NCBI GenBank assembly: GCA_027364735.1
Contig: DAHXOT010000007.1
Span: 1-64,000, forward strand
Direction: 5' to 3'
Origin: Hydrotalea sp.
GTDB lineage: Bacteria; Bacteroidota; Bacteroidia; Chitinophagales; Chitinophagaceae
DNA: 64,000 bases
Positions 9,912 to 17,552 of this stretch are shown in pieces. Each line of letters opens with the position of its first letter. Within the stretch, counting starts at the first letter, position 1. The notes beneath the pieces were generated by a model that made no database searches, was not told where the DNA came from, and was given only the letters and a program-made list of their open reading frames with translations. Position numbers and translations under genes: made by a program.

Positions 9912-9938
9912 GCTTATACCGTGTCAGGAATTATAAGC
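9912..9938 (-). promoter_or_regulatory. Hairpin in the rpoA-rplQ spacer
   Basis: Perfect 7-bp inverted repeat GCTTATA / TATAAGC separated by 13 nt, in the 135-nt gap between rpoA and rplQ. No T-run follows, so it is more likely an mRNA-processing or translational element than a terminator. Function is inference. Confidence 0.35.
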
Positions 9939-10030
9939 CGTTATAAAATATTTAAAAGTTGTATGTTTAAGAAGTTAGAAATGCCACTTCATCAGCTACA
10001 CTTTCGAGCCTCTTACACCCTTGAACTTTT

Positions 10031-11032
10031 TTAATTATCTAAATTATCTAACCCTAATTTTACTAAATCCATTCCAAAACTTAACCCTCTTTCGGTTAAT
10101 ACTTGTTCAATTTCACTTAAAGATTTTTGACCGAAATTTCTAAACTTCATTAAATCTTCTTGTTCGTATTGAACCAATTCGCTTAAGCTATTAATTTTAG
10201 CAGCTTTCAAGCAATTGAAAGCACGAACTGAAAGATCCAAATCTTCTAATGGAGTTTTTAATACTTTACGTAATTGTAAAATTTGTTCATCTACCACATC
10301 TTCTTTCTTATCTTCTTTATTATCGAAAGTAATATTCTCGTCGGTAATAATCATTAAATGCTGAATAAGAATGCGTGAAGCTTGTTTTACTGCTTCTTCC
10401 GGATGTATTGTACCATCTGTTGCAACATCTAAAATCAATTTTTCATAATCGGTTCTTTGCTCTACACGATAGTTTTCTATTGCATATTTTACGTTTTTAA
10501 TAGGCGTATGAATAGAGTCGATAGCAATATAACCGAAAGGAGCTTCTTTACTTTTATTTTCTTCTGCCGGCACGTAACCTCTGCCTTTTGCAATAGTTAA
10601 TTCTATATCTAACTTTGCAGAACTATCTAATGTAGCAATTAATAATTCAGGATTTACCACTTGAAAGTTTTGAGATACTTCACCAATCATTCCTGCATTA
10701 AATTCTGTGCGACTTTTAATTGATAAAGAAACTTTTTCACTGGTTACATCATGATCTACATGTTTTACAAAACGTACTTGTTTTAAGTTTAAAATAATTT
10801 CAGTTACGTCTTCTGTAATGCCTTTAATAGTTGCAAATTCGTGGTCTACTCCTTCAACTTTTATTCCCACAATTGCATATCCTTCTAAGCTGCTTAACAA
10901 TACTCTGCGTAAAGCATTACCAACAGTTAAACCATAACCTGGTTCGAGTGGACGAAACTCAAATTGTCCTTCAAAATCATTTGCTTTTTGCAATACAATT
11001 TTGTCTGGTTTCTGGAAGTTTAAAATAGCCAT
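10031..11032 (-). CDS. rpoA: DNA-directed RNA polymerase alpha subunit
   Basis: The alpha subunit seeds RNA polymerase assembly through its N-terminal domain and binds UP elements and activators through its C-terminal domain. In 333 residues, the dimerisation domain spans about 1-230 (FEFRPLEPGYGLTVGNALRR near 25-44). A charged linker rich in Asp/Glu/Lys follows at about 235-250. The helix-hairpin-helix C-terminal domain holds LEDLDLSVRAFNCLK and FGQKSLSEIEQVL. Located between rpsD and rplQ, as usual. Confidence 0.99.
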   Translation of the reverse strand: MAILNFQKPDKIVLQKANDFEGQFEFRPLEPGYGLTVGNALRRVLLSSLEGYAIVGIKVEGVDHEFATIKGITEDVTEIILNLKQVRFVKHVDHDVTSEKVSLSIKSRTEFNAGMIGEVSQNFQVVNPELLIATLDSSAKLDIELTIAKGRGYVPAEENKSKEAPFGYIAIDSIHTPIKNVKYAIENYRVEQRTDYEKLILDVATDGTIHPEEAVKQASRILIQHLMIITDENITFDNKEDKKEDVVDEQILQLRKVLKTPLEDLDLSVRAFNCLKAAKINSLSELVQYEQEDLMKFRNFGQKSLSEIEQVLTERGLSFGMDLVKLGLDNLDN

Positions 11033-11091
11033 TTTATACTCCGTATTTTTTTTTGATTGTTTATTTTTGATTCCGGATTTTCAATAAGCAG

Positions 11092-11117
11092 CAACATATT
11101 TTGTTATACGCTTATTG
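11092..11117 (-). promoter_or_regulatory. Hairpin in the rpsD-rpoA spacer
   Basis: Perfect 8-bp inverted repeat CAATAAGC / GCTTATTG, with further inner pairing AACA/TGTT around a TATT loop. It lies in the 106-nt gap between rpsD and rpoA, about 22 nt after the rpsD stop. No terminator-like T-run follows on the minus strand. It could be a processing site or S4-responsive structure; that is inference. Confidence 0.4.
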
Positions 11118-11138
11118 CCTAATTTTTATTCTACTCTA

Positions 11139-11744
11139 TTATTTAGAGTACAATTCCACTATTAATTGCTCTTTAATGTTTTCTGGAACATTATCTCTTT
11201 CAGGATAAGTTACAAAAGTTCCTTTTTTCTCAGCATCATTCCAATCTAACCAGCCAAACTTAGGGTTTTTACCACGAGATTTGCTGGTAATAGCAGAATT
11301 ATCATTACTTTTTCCTTTGTATGAAATAATATCACCGGGCTTGCATGAATAGGAAGGAACGTTCATTATTTCGCCATTAACAGTAATATGTTTATGAGCT
11401 ACTAATTGTCTTGCTTCGGGCCTGGATGCAACCATTCCCAAACGGAAAACAACATTATCTAAACGAGCTTCTAATAATTTAATTAAATTTTCACCGGTAA
11501 CCCCTTTAATTCGGGAAGCTTCTTCAAATGTTTTACGGAATTGGCGTTCCAACACACCATAAGTGTATTTTGCTTTTTGTTTTTCTTTTAACTGAACAGC
11601 ATACTCGCCTAATGTTTTGCGTTTGCGAGCTGCACCATGTTGGCCGGGAGGATTACTATTTTTCCCTAACCATTTTCCATTGCCTAAAATAGGCTCTCCA
11701 AAAATTCTGGAGATTTTGGTTTTTGGACCTGTGTAACGTGCCAT
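11139..11744 (-). CDS. rpsD: 30S ribosomal protein S4
   Basis: Primary 16S rRNA-binding protein uS4, which in many bacteria also represses its own operon by binding the mRNA. The 201 residues start [13 protein letters not shown]. The S4 RNA-binding domain lies at about 92-155 ([23 protein letters not shown], split here: [10 protein letters not shown] then SRPEARQLV). The N-terminal zinc-binding cysteines of some S4 proteins are absent, as in other zinc-independent S4 proteins. It sits between rpsK and rpoA, with 143 and 106 nt spacers. Confidence 0.99.
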   Translation of the reverse strand: MARYTGPKTKISRIFGEPILGNGKWLGKNSNPPGQHGAARKRKTLGEYAVQLKEKQKAKYTYGVLERQFRKTFEEASRIKGVTGENLIKLLEARLDNVVFRLGMVASRPEARQLVAHKHITVNGEIMNVPSYSCKPGDIISYKGKSNDNSAITSKSRGKNPKFGWLDWNDAEKKGTFVTYPERDNVPENIKEQLIVELYSK

Positions 11745-11887
11745 AATTGTTTTTCATTTCGATTTTTTTTGAATCGGCGTTTTGATCTGTAAAAAATCGT
11801 AAAAAATTAATCTCACGCCCTTTGTTAAAATGAAAGCTTTTGGCTTTATCAAAAAACTATTATAATTATTTTCTATCAGTATTCAAC

Positions 11888-12298
11888 CTATACCCTTCTT
11901 GCTTTAGGTGGGCGACAACCATTATGTGGTAAAGGCGTTACATCTTTAATAGAAATAACTTCTATACCGCTTTGTACTACAGACCTAATGGCACCCTCTC
12001 TGCCCGAACCAGGCCCTTTCACATATACATCTACTCTTTTTAAACCTGCTTCTGCAGCTACTTTTGCAGCATCTGCGGCAGCCATTTGTGCTGCGTAAGG
12101 CGTATTCTTTTTAGAACCACGAAATCCCATTTTACCGGCAGAAGACCACGAAATAACTTGGCCTTGTTTATTGGTAAATGAAACAATTAAATTGTTGAAA
12201 GTAGCATTGATATGCACATCTCCTGCAGCATCTACTTTTACTACTCTTTTTTTGGCAGCGGCTTTTGCGCTGTTTTGTGCTTTTGCTGTTTTTGCCAT
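11888..12298 (-). CDS. rpsK: 30S ribosomal protein S11
   Basis: uS11 forms part of the 30S platform at the mRNA exit channel. The start at 12298 gives 136 residues beginning [18 protein letters not shown]. The frame reaches 12349, but those extra 17 residues do not match the family. Diagnostic motifs are [40 protein letters not shown] and the C-terminal [12 protein letters not shown]. Cotranscribed with rpsM and rpsD. Confidence 0.99.
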   Translation of the reverse strand: MAKTAKAQNSAKAAAKKRVVKVDAAGDVHINATFNNLIVSFTNKQGQVISWSSAGKMGFRGSKKNTPYAAQMAAADAAKVAAEAGLKRVDVYVKGPGSGREGAIRSVVQSGIEVISIKDVTPLPHNGCRPPKARRV

Positions 12299-12385
12299 TG
12301 TTAATTTTTTGAGGTAATCTTCTAAAATATTTCGCCTCCTGTTATGCATTTTGGCAAACTATCCGGCGATTGTATAAAACCAAAA

Positions 12386-12415
12386 GCTCTAAGCCAGTAG
12401 CAAAGAGCTTAGAGC
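12386..12415 (-). promoter_or_regulatory. Hairpin just after rpsM, upstream of rpsK
   Basis: Perfect 9-bp inverted repeat GCTCTAAGC / GCTTAGAGC with a 12-nt loop, starting 5 nt past the rpsM stop. There is no U-tract of terminator quality on the minus strand. It lies at the head of the 122-nt rpsM-rpsK spacer and may be an attenuator or processing site. Confidence 0.45.
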
Positions 12416-12420
12416 ATTAA

Positions 12421-12801
12421 TTATTTTTTAGGTGCTTTCTTTTTACCTGCAACCGTTTTACGCTTACCTTTTCTGGTACGGCTATTGGTTTTAGTACGCT
12501 GTCCTCGAACAGGAAGACCTTTTCTATGACGCAACCCACGATAACAAGCAATATCCAATAATCGCTTTATACTCATTTGCACTTCACTACGTAATGCACC
12601 TTCTACTTTAAATTCGTTGTTGATGATATTACGGATGGCAGCTTGCTCTTCATCATTCCACTGACTTACTTTTTTATCAAAATCAATACCTGCTTTTGTA
12701 AGAATGTATTGAGCAGTTGAACGTCCTATACCAAAGATGTAGGTAAGACCAATTTCGCCTCTTTTATTTTTTGGTAAATCTATACCGGCAATACGAGCCA
12801 T
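12421..12801 (-). CDS. rpsM: 30S ribosomal protein S13
   Basis: uS13 in the 30S head contacts the P-site tRNA and forms intersubunit bridges. The 126 residues open [21 protein letters not shown] and contain [11 protein letters not shown]. The basic C-terminal tail contains [21 protein letters not shown] and ends in a lysine-rich extension. It follows rpmJ with a 35-nt gap. Confidence 0.99.
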   Translation of the reverse strand: MARIAGIDLPKNKRGEIGLTYIFGIGRSTAQYILTKAGIDFDKKVSQWNDEEQAAIRNIINNEFKVEGALRSEVQMSIKRLLDIACYRGLRHRKGLPVRGQRTKTNSRTRKGKRKTVAGKKKAPKK

Positions 12802-12836
12802 AATTATTAATTTCTAATTTTAATGTTATTACTTAA

Positions 12837-12953
12837 TTATCCTTGACGTTGCTTAAATCGAGGATTCTTTTTATTAATTACATACAGCTTTCCTTTCCTC
12901 TTCACAATCTTACAGTCTGCACTGCGTTTTTTAATGGAAGCTCTAACTTTCAT
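12837..12953 (-). CDS. rpmJ: 50S ribosomal protein L36, zinc-less form
   Basis: A 38-residue frame between infA and rps[20 protein letters not shown], then [19 protein letters not shown]. Position and sequence identify bL36. The canonical zinc ligands are Cys11, Cys14, Cys27 and His32. Here they are Ser11, Cys14, Asn27 and Arg32, so zinc cannot be bound in the normal way. This is the C-minus type seen in many Bacteroidota. Confidence 0.97.
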   Translation of the reverse strand: MKVRASIKKRSADCKIVKRKGKLYVINKKNPRFKQRQG

Positions 12954-12992
12954 ATTTGTAATTTTTATCGCTTTTAACCCTTAGGGTTTAAT

Positions 12993-13211
12993 TTATTTAT
13001 ACCTGAAAATAATTCTACCCCTACTTAAATCGTATGGACTCATTTCAACTCCTACTTTATCTCCAGGTAAAATTCTTATATAATGCATACGCATTTTACC
13101 TGAGATGGTGGCCAATATTTCGTGACCATTTTCTAGTTTAACTCTGAACATAGCATTGCTCAGTGCTTCCAGAATAATTCCATCTTGTTTAATCAGTGGT
13201 TGTTTCGACAT
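12993..13211 (-). CDS. infA: Translation initiation factor IF-1
   Basis: Small OB-fold factor that occupies the ribosomal A site during initiation. The 72 residues include the usual [36 protein letters not shown] and C-terminal [15 protein letters not shown] motifs. It is the first gene of the local operon infA-rpmJ-rpsM-rpsK-rpsD-rpoA-rplQ. secY and map are not immediately upstream. A promoter box sits about 17 nt before the ATG. Confidence 0.99.
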   Translation of the reverse strand: MSKQPLIKQDGIILEALSNAMFRVKLENGHEILATISGKMRMHYIRILPGDKVGVEMSPYDLSRGRIIFRYK

Positions 13212-13227
13212 ACAATTTTTGGGGCTG

Positions 13228-13235
13228 CAAAGATA
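13228..13235 (-). promoter_or_regulatory. Probable infA operon promoter -7 box (TATCTTTG)
   Basis: Minus-strand TATCTTTG matches the Bacteroidota -7 consensus TAnnTTTG, 17 nt before the infA ATG. It implies that the seven-gene alpha operon starts here rather than continuing from an upstream ribosomal cluster. No confident -33 element was found. Confidence 0.55.
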
Positions 13236-13369
13236 TTAGAACACAACCGAATTATGAAAAATTAGTGAAAAAAAATATTGATTTTGTGGAAAATATTTGC
13301 AAAATTAGTGGTACCCAGCGTTTCAGCTACCTAATAACCCGTTTTTTTACAAATATTTTTTAGGTAAAA

Positions 13370-13404
13370 TTGGTTTTCCCTTTCTCTGAGAAGAAGGAAA
13401 CCAT
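13370..13404. terminator. Imperfect hairpin, possible uvrA terminator
   Basis: Arms GGTTTTCCCTTTCTC and GAGAAGAAGGAAACC are complementary with small bulges. It lies about 470 nt beyond the uvrA stop and 135 nt upstream of the infA promoter. T-rich sequence occurs on both sides. Weak support. Confidence 0.3.
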
Positions 13405-13510
13405 TATTTTATATTTCAATATCTGGTCGTAGTAAAGAACTAAAAACCATATTTGTTTATCCTGCCACAGTTACGCAAACTCTTTTATTAGGTAGGTTTC
13501 TTTTATTGGG

Positions 13511-13840
13511 CGGCTTTCTCACTTCGTTCGAAAGGACGTTATCGTCATTTCGAGGGAGGAACGACCGAGAAATCTACTTAAATTAAATGTTGCAGGTTTC
13601 TTATTTTGGCGGATTTCTCACTTCGTTCGAAAGGACGTTTTGCTTCGTTCGAAAGGACGATGAAAATGGTTCCATCATTTCGAGGTCGGCACTTCCCTCC
13701 GTCATTTCGAGGAAGGTAACGACCGAGAAATCTACTTGAATTAATTGTTGCAGATTTTTTCTTTTGGCAGATTTCTCACTTCGTTCGAAATGACGCTTTG
13801 CTTCGTTTGAAATGACGCTTTGCTTCGTTCGAAAGGAAGG
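13511..13840. repeat. Cluster of inverted intergenic repeats between uvrA and infA
   Basis: The 662-nt gap 13212-13873 has no credible gene. Its right half contains about three copies of a repeat. One arm reads TTTCTCACTTCGTTCGAAAG followed by GACG; the other is its diverged reverse complement, GTCATTTCGAGG...GACCGAGAAATCT. Arms start near 13514, 13612 and 13771; opposite-orientation arms start near 13543, 13673 and 13700. Inner CTTCGTTCGAAAGGACG or GAAATGACG blocks are repeated up to three times within a unit. Spacers between units are also similar (TACTT(A/G)AATTAA(A/T)TGTTGCAG). Related GTCATTTCGA...GAGAAATC elements are known as scattered intergenic repeats in Bacteroidota genomes. I know of no established function. 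Confidence 0.8.
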
Positions 13841-13873
13841 TAACAGTATCTTTTCTTTTACCGAAGCAAAAAA

Positions 13874-16717
13874 TTATACATATTTTCCGGTAAAACTTTC
13901 TTTTACTTTTTTTAAATCGGCAGGTTTTCCGGCAAAGACCAAATTTCCACCGGCATCTCCGGCTTCGGGGCCTAAATCTATTACCCAATCGGCAGATTTT
14001 ATTACATCGGTATTATGCTCAATAACAATTACAGAATGGCCCTGCTCTATTAATGCATTAAACGAGGCCAATAATTTTTTTATATCGTGAAAGTGCAAAC
14101 CGGTTGTAGGTTCATCGAATATAAAAAGCACTTGTCCATGCCCTTTTCCTTTGCCAAGAAAACTGGCCAATTTTACACGCTGAGCTTCGCCACCGGAAAG
14201 CGTATCGGACGATTGCCCTAATTTAATATATCCCAATCCCCCATCTTGCAAAGGCTGAATAGCCGATTTTATATTTTTATCGTTGGCAAAAAATTCAAGC
14301 GATTGATCTACACTCATTTCCAAAACATCAAACACAGATTTATTTTTATACTGCACTTCTACCACTTCTTCTTTAAAACGTTTTCCTCCACAAACATCGC
14401 AGGTAAGATGCACATCGGCCAAAAATTGCATTTCTATCATTTGCTCTCCTTCTCCTTTACAGGCATCACAACGCCCACCATCTACATTAAAAGAAAAATG
14501 TTTGGGCTGAAAACCTCTAATTTTAGATAAAGGCTGTTTTGAAAATAAATCTCGTATCTCGTCATACGCTTTTATGTAGGTAATAGGATTGCTTCGGGAT
14601 GATTTTCCTATTGGGTTTTGATCTACCAATTCTATTTGAGTAATATTATCAATATCGCCTGTAATTTTTTTAAACAACCCTACTTTATCTGCATATTCTC
14701 CTTTTAATTTTTGTAAAGCAGGATATAAAATTTGCTTTACCAACGTTGTTTTACCACTGCCACTAACACCGCTAACCACACATAATATATTTAAAGGAAA
14801 CTGAACCGTAATATTTTTTAGGTTGTTTTGTTTTGCCCCTTCCACCGTAATACTTTTATTCCATTTTCTGATGATGGGGGGTGTATCGATATTTAATTCT
14901 CCTTTTAAATATTTACCTGTTAAACTATTAGGGTTATTAATAAGTGCCTCATAATTTCCCGCAGCTATTACTTCGCCGCCTAAATGCGAAGCCAATGGAC
15001 CCATATCAATAATATAATCGGCTGCACGCATTATAGCTTCATCGTGTTCAACAACTATTACCGTATTGCCTAAATTGCGTAGGTTTTTTAAAACTTCAAT
15101 TAATTTTTGAGTATCTCTTGAGTGTAAGCCTATGGAAGGTTCATCTAAAATATACAAGGAGTTGGTAAGATTAGAGCCTAAGCTTCGTGTTAATTGAATA
15201 CGCTGGCTTTCGCCTCCACTTAAAGAGTTGGCCAACCTGCTTAAAGTTAAATAACCTAATCCTACATCAATTAGTGTTTGTAAGCGTTGATGAATTTCTA
15301 TTAAAATTCGTTTAGCAATTTGATTATCGTGATTGGATAGTGATAAATTATTAAACCAATCTTTTAAATCGGCTATTTGCAACTCGCCCAATTGGCCAAT
15401 ATTTTTTTCACCAACCATAACATATAAAGCTTCTTTACGCAAACGGTAACCGTTACAACTGGGGCAAGTGGTTCTTCCTCTATACCTACTTAATAAAACT
15501 CGGTATTGAACTTTATATAAATTAGCTTCAACTTCTTTAAAAAAATCATCAATACCCAATGCATTATCTACACCTTTCCATAGTTGTTGATATTGCTTAT
15601 CTGTTAGCTCAATGATAGGTTTGTGTATAGGAAACGATTTTGCATTTTTAATAAATTGATCTTTCCACCAAACTAATTTTTCGCCCTTCCATGGTGCAAC
15701 TGCTCCATCGTAAACACTTAACTGTTTATCGGGAATTACTAATGCAGCATCGATACCTAAAACCTGACTAAAGCCTTCGCATGTTGGGCATGCACCAAAG
15801 GGATTATTAAATGAAAATAAATTAGGAACAGGTTCTTCAAATTGAATTCCATCTAATTCAAATTTATTGCTAAACTTTATTAATTCGGCAGCTTCCGGTT
15901 CAATAAACATTTCGCCATCGCCTTCATAAAAGGCAAGAGCAATAGAATCGCTTATTCTATGAATATCATCTTCCTCAAAATTTTTTGTTACAATTCGGTC
16001 TATTAAAATATAGGTATTGGCAGTTATTATGGTATTGTTTAGCTCAACATCATTTAATTCTAATAACGTTTCAATTCTATGTATTTCGCCAAAAGTAGGG
16101 CTGTTGCTATTTTGCTTAACATATATTCTGCTAAATCCTTTTTGCAATAAAATATTTAATTCTTCTCTACTGTTTCTTTGGGTATTATGCTGCTTAAATA
16201 AAGCAAGTATTAATACTTTGGTATTATGAGGTAAAAGAATAATATTTTTAACAACATCGGTTACATCATCCTTATTCACTTCTTTACCGCTAATAGGCGA
16301 AATAGTTTTGCCAACCCGTGCAAATAGCAATCGTAAATAATCGTATATCTCGGTCATACTACCTACTGTACTTCTTGGCGTTCTTGTAATAACTTTTTGT
16401 TCAATGGCAATAGCAGGGCATAATCCTTTTATATAATCTACATCAGGTTTTACCATTCGAGACATAAACTGCCGTACATACGCACTTAAACTTTCGGCAT
16501 ATCGCCTTTGCCCTTCAGCAAATAAAGTATCTATTGTTAAAGATGATTTACCACTACCGCTAACGCCGGTAACTACTACTAATTTATTTCTCGGAATTTC
16601 AACGGTTATATTTTTTAAATTATGTGTACGAGCGCCCTTAATAATAATTGCATCATTCTTTACAGTTGATGCATGATTACTTTTTATTTGCGGTTGTTGT
16701 GAAATTTCTTTTGCCAT
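13874..16717 (-). CDS. uvrA: UvrABC excision nuclease subunit A
   Basis: Damage-recognition ATPase of nucleotide excision repair, acting with UvrB and UvrC. The start at 16717 gives 947 residues, normal for the family; the frame runs 16 codons further without similarity. It has two ABC ATPase modules. The first has Walker A VTGVSGSGKSS (Lys57), a CPSCNGYRLRKEAL zinc region and LSGGESQRIQL. The second has VVSGVSGSGKTTL, a CDACKGEGEQ...CDVCGGKRF zinc finger and LSGGEAQRVKLASFLG. No other uvr gene is nearby. It is divergent from the sigma-factor gene. Confidence 0.99.
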   Translation of the reverse strand: MAKEISQQPQIKSNHASTVKNDAIIIKGARTHNLKNITVEIPRNKLVVVTGVSGSGKSSLTIDTLFAEGQRRYAESLSAYVRQFMSRMVKPDVDYIKGLCPAIAIEQKVITRTPRSTVGSMTEIYDYLRLLFARVGKTISPISGKEVNKDDVTDVVKNIILLPHNTKVLILALFKQHNTQRNSREELNILLQKGFSRIYVKQNSNSPTFGEIHRIETLLELNDVELNNTIITANTYILIDRIVTKNFEEDDIHRISDSIALAFYEGDGEMFIEPEAAELIKFSNKFELDGIQFEEPVPNLFSFNNPFGACPTCEGFSQVLGIDAALVIPDKQLSVYDGAVAPWKGEKLVWWKDQFIKNAKSFPIHKPIIELTDKQYQQLWKGVDNALGIDDFFKEVEANLYKVQYRVLLSRYRGRTTCPSCNGYRLRKEALYVMVGEKNIGQLGELQIADLKDWFNNLSLSNHDNQIAKRILIEIHQRLQTLIDVGLGYLTLSRLANSLSGGESQRIQLTRSLGSNLTNSLYILDEPSIGLHSRDTQKLIEVLKNLRNLGNTVIVVEHDEAIMRAADYIIDMGPLASHLGGEVIAAGNYEALINNPNSLTGKYLKGELNIDTPPIIRKWNKSITVEGAKQNNLKNITVQFPLNILCVVSGVSGSGKTTLVKQILYPALQKLKGEYADKVGLFKKITGDIDNITQIELVDQNPIGKSSRSNPITYIKAYDEIRDLFSKQPLSKIRGFQPKHFSFNVDGGRCDACKGEGEQMIEMQFLADVHLTCDVCGGKRFKEEVVEVQYKNKSVFDVLEMSVDQSLEFFANDKNIKSAIQPLQDGGLGYIKLGQSSDTLSGGEAQRVKLASFLGKGKGHGQVLFIFDEPTTGLHFHDIKKLLASFNALIEQGHSVIVIEHNTDVIKSADWVIDLGPEAGDAGGNLVFAGKPADLKKVKESFTGKYV

Positions 16718-16968
16718 AATACCAAACAAAGAAACAGAATTATTGAAGTTCTGTTTAAAATACACGATAATATTATTGTGAATAAGTGCAAATGTTTGAA
16801 ATATTTATTAACAGAATAGGTTAAAAGTTTGTAAACAAAATAATCGCAGTAATTTCAAGCTGGAAATTGAAAAGTTTTACAAATGTAATTTTATTATAAC
16901 CGTACCAATTCAATTTCGCCTATCCAATCATCCTAATATTTTTAAAGTGTTTCAAAAACCAATCAATT

Positions 16969-17547
16969 ATGAAACCACTGCATGAGGCATTGGATACGGA
17001 TTTAATCCGTTCGTTCCAAGAGGGTAATCAACAAGCCCTCGAAATTTTAGTAAATAGATATAAAGAGAAAATATTTTCTTCCATTTTCTTTTTAGTGAAA
17101 GACAAATATCTTGCTGAAGATCTTTTTCAGGAAGTATTTATTAAAGTGATTGATACTTTACGCTCAAATCGTTATAACGAAGAAGGAAAGTTTGTGCAAT
17201 GGGCTTTGCGTATTGCACATAATTTATGCGTTGATTATTTTAGAAAAATTAAACGCACCAAAATTATTCATAGCGATGATAAAGATATTTTTGAAATGCT
17301 GAATACAAGTGCTGAAAGTGCCGATACTAAAATGGTTCAAGGACAAAGCTACTCGAAGATTAGAACCATGCTGAATGAGTTACCCGAAGAACAACGTGAA
17401 GTAATTGTATTGCGGCATTTTGCTGATATGAGTTTTAAAGAAATTGCAGAAGTTACCAATACCAGTATTAATACAGCATTAGGACGTATGCGATACGGCC
17501 TAATTAACCTAAGAAAATTAATGATTGAAAATCAAATGAGCTTATAA
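16969..17547 (+). CDS. ECF-type RNA polymerase sigma factor
   Basis: Group 4 sigma-70 protein of 192 residues. Region 2 lies at about 25-95 (LAEDLFQEVFIKV, then ALRIAHNLCVDYFRK). Region 4 lies at about 130-185 (LNELPEEQREVIVLRH, MSFKEIAEVTNTSINTALGRMRYG). No anti-sigma gene adjoins it: a DsbD-type gene converges 5 nt beyond its stop. The N-terminus MKPLHEALDTDLIRSFQEGNQ resembles widely conserved Bacteroidota sigma factors. The regulon cannot be read from the sequence. Confidence 0.93.
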   Translation: MKPLHEALDTDLIRSFQEGNQQALEILVNRYKEKIFSSIFFLVKDKYLAEDLFQEVFIKVIDTLRSNRYNEEGKFVQWALRIAHNLCVDYFRKIKRTKIIHSDDKDIFEMLNTSAESADTKMVQGQSYSKIRTMLNELPEEQREVIVLRHFADMSFKEIAEVTNTSINTALGRMRYGLINLRKLMIENQMSL

Positions 17548-17552
17548 CAGCT

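Noticed and set aside
13511-13840. CRISPR array
   Set aside because: The repeats are palindromic units of uneven length and divergence with similar spacers, not identical direct repeats with unique spacers; no cas genes nearby.
13776-14090. Two short opposing open frames (70 and 92 codons) across the repeat cluster and the uvrA end
   Set aside because: They are antisense or out-of-frame readings of the repeat arms and of uvrA, with extreme Arg/Lys content and no family resemblance.
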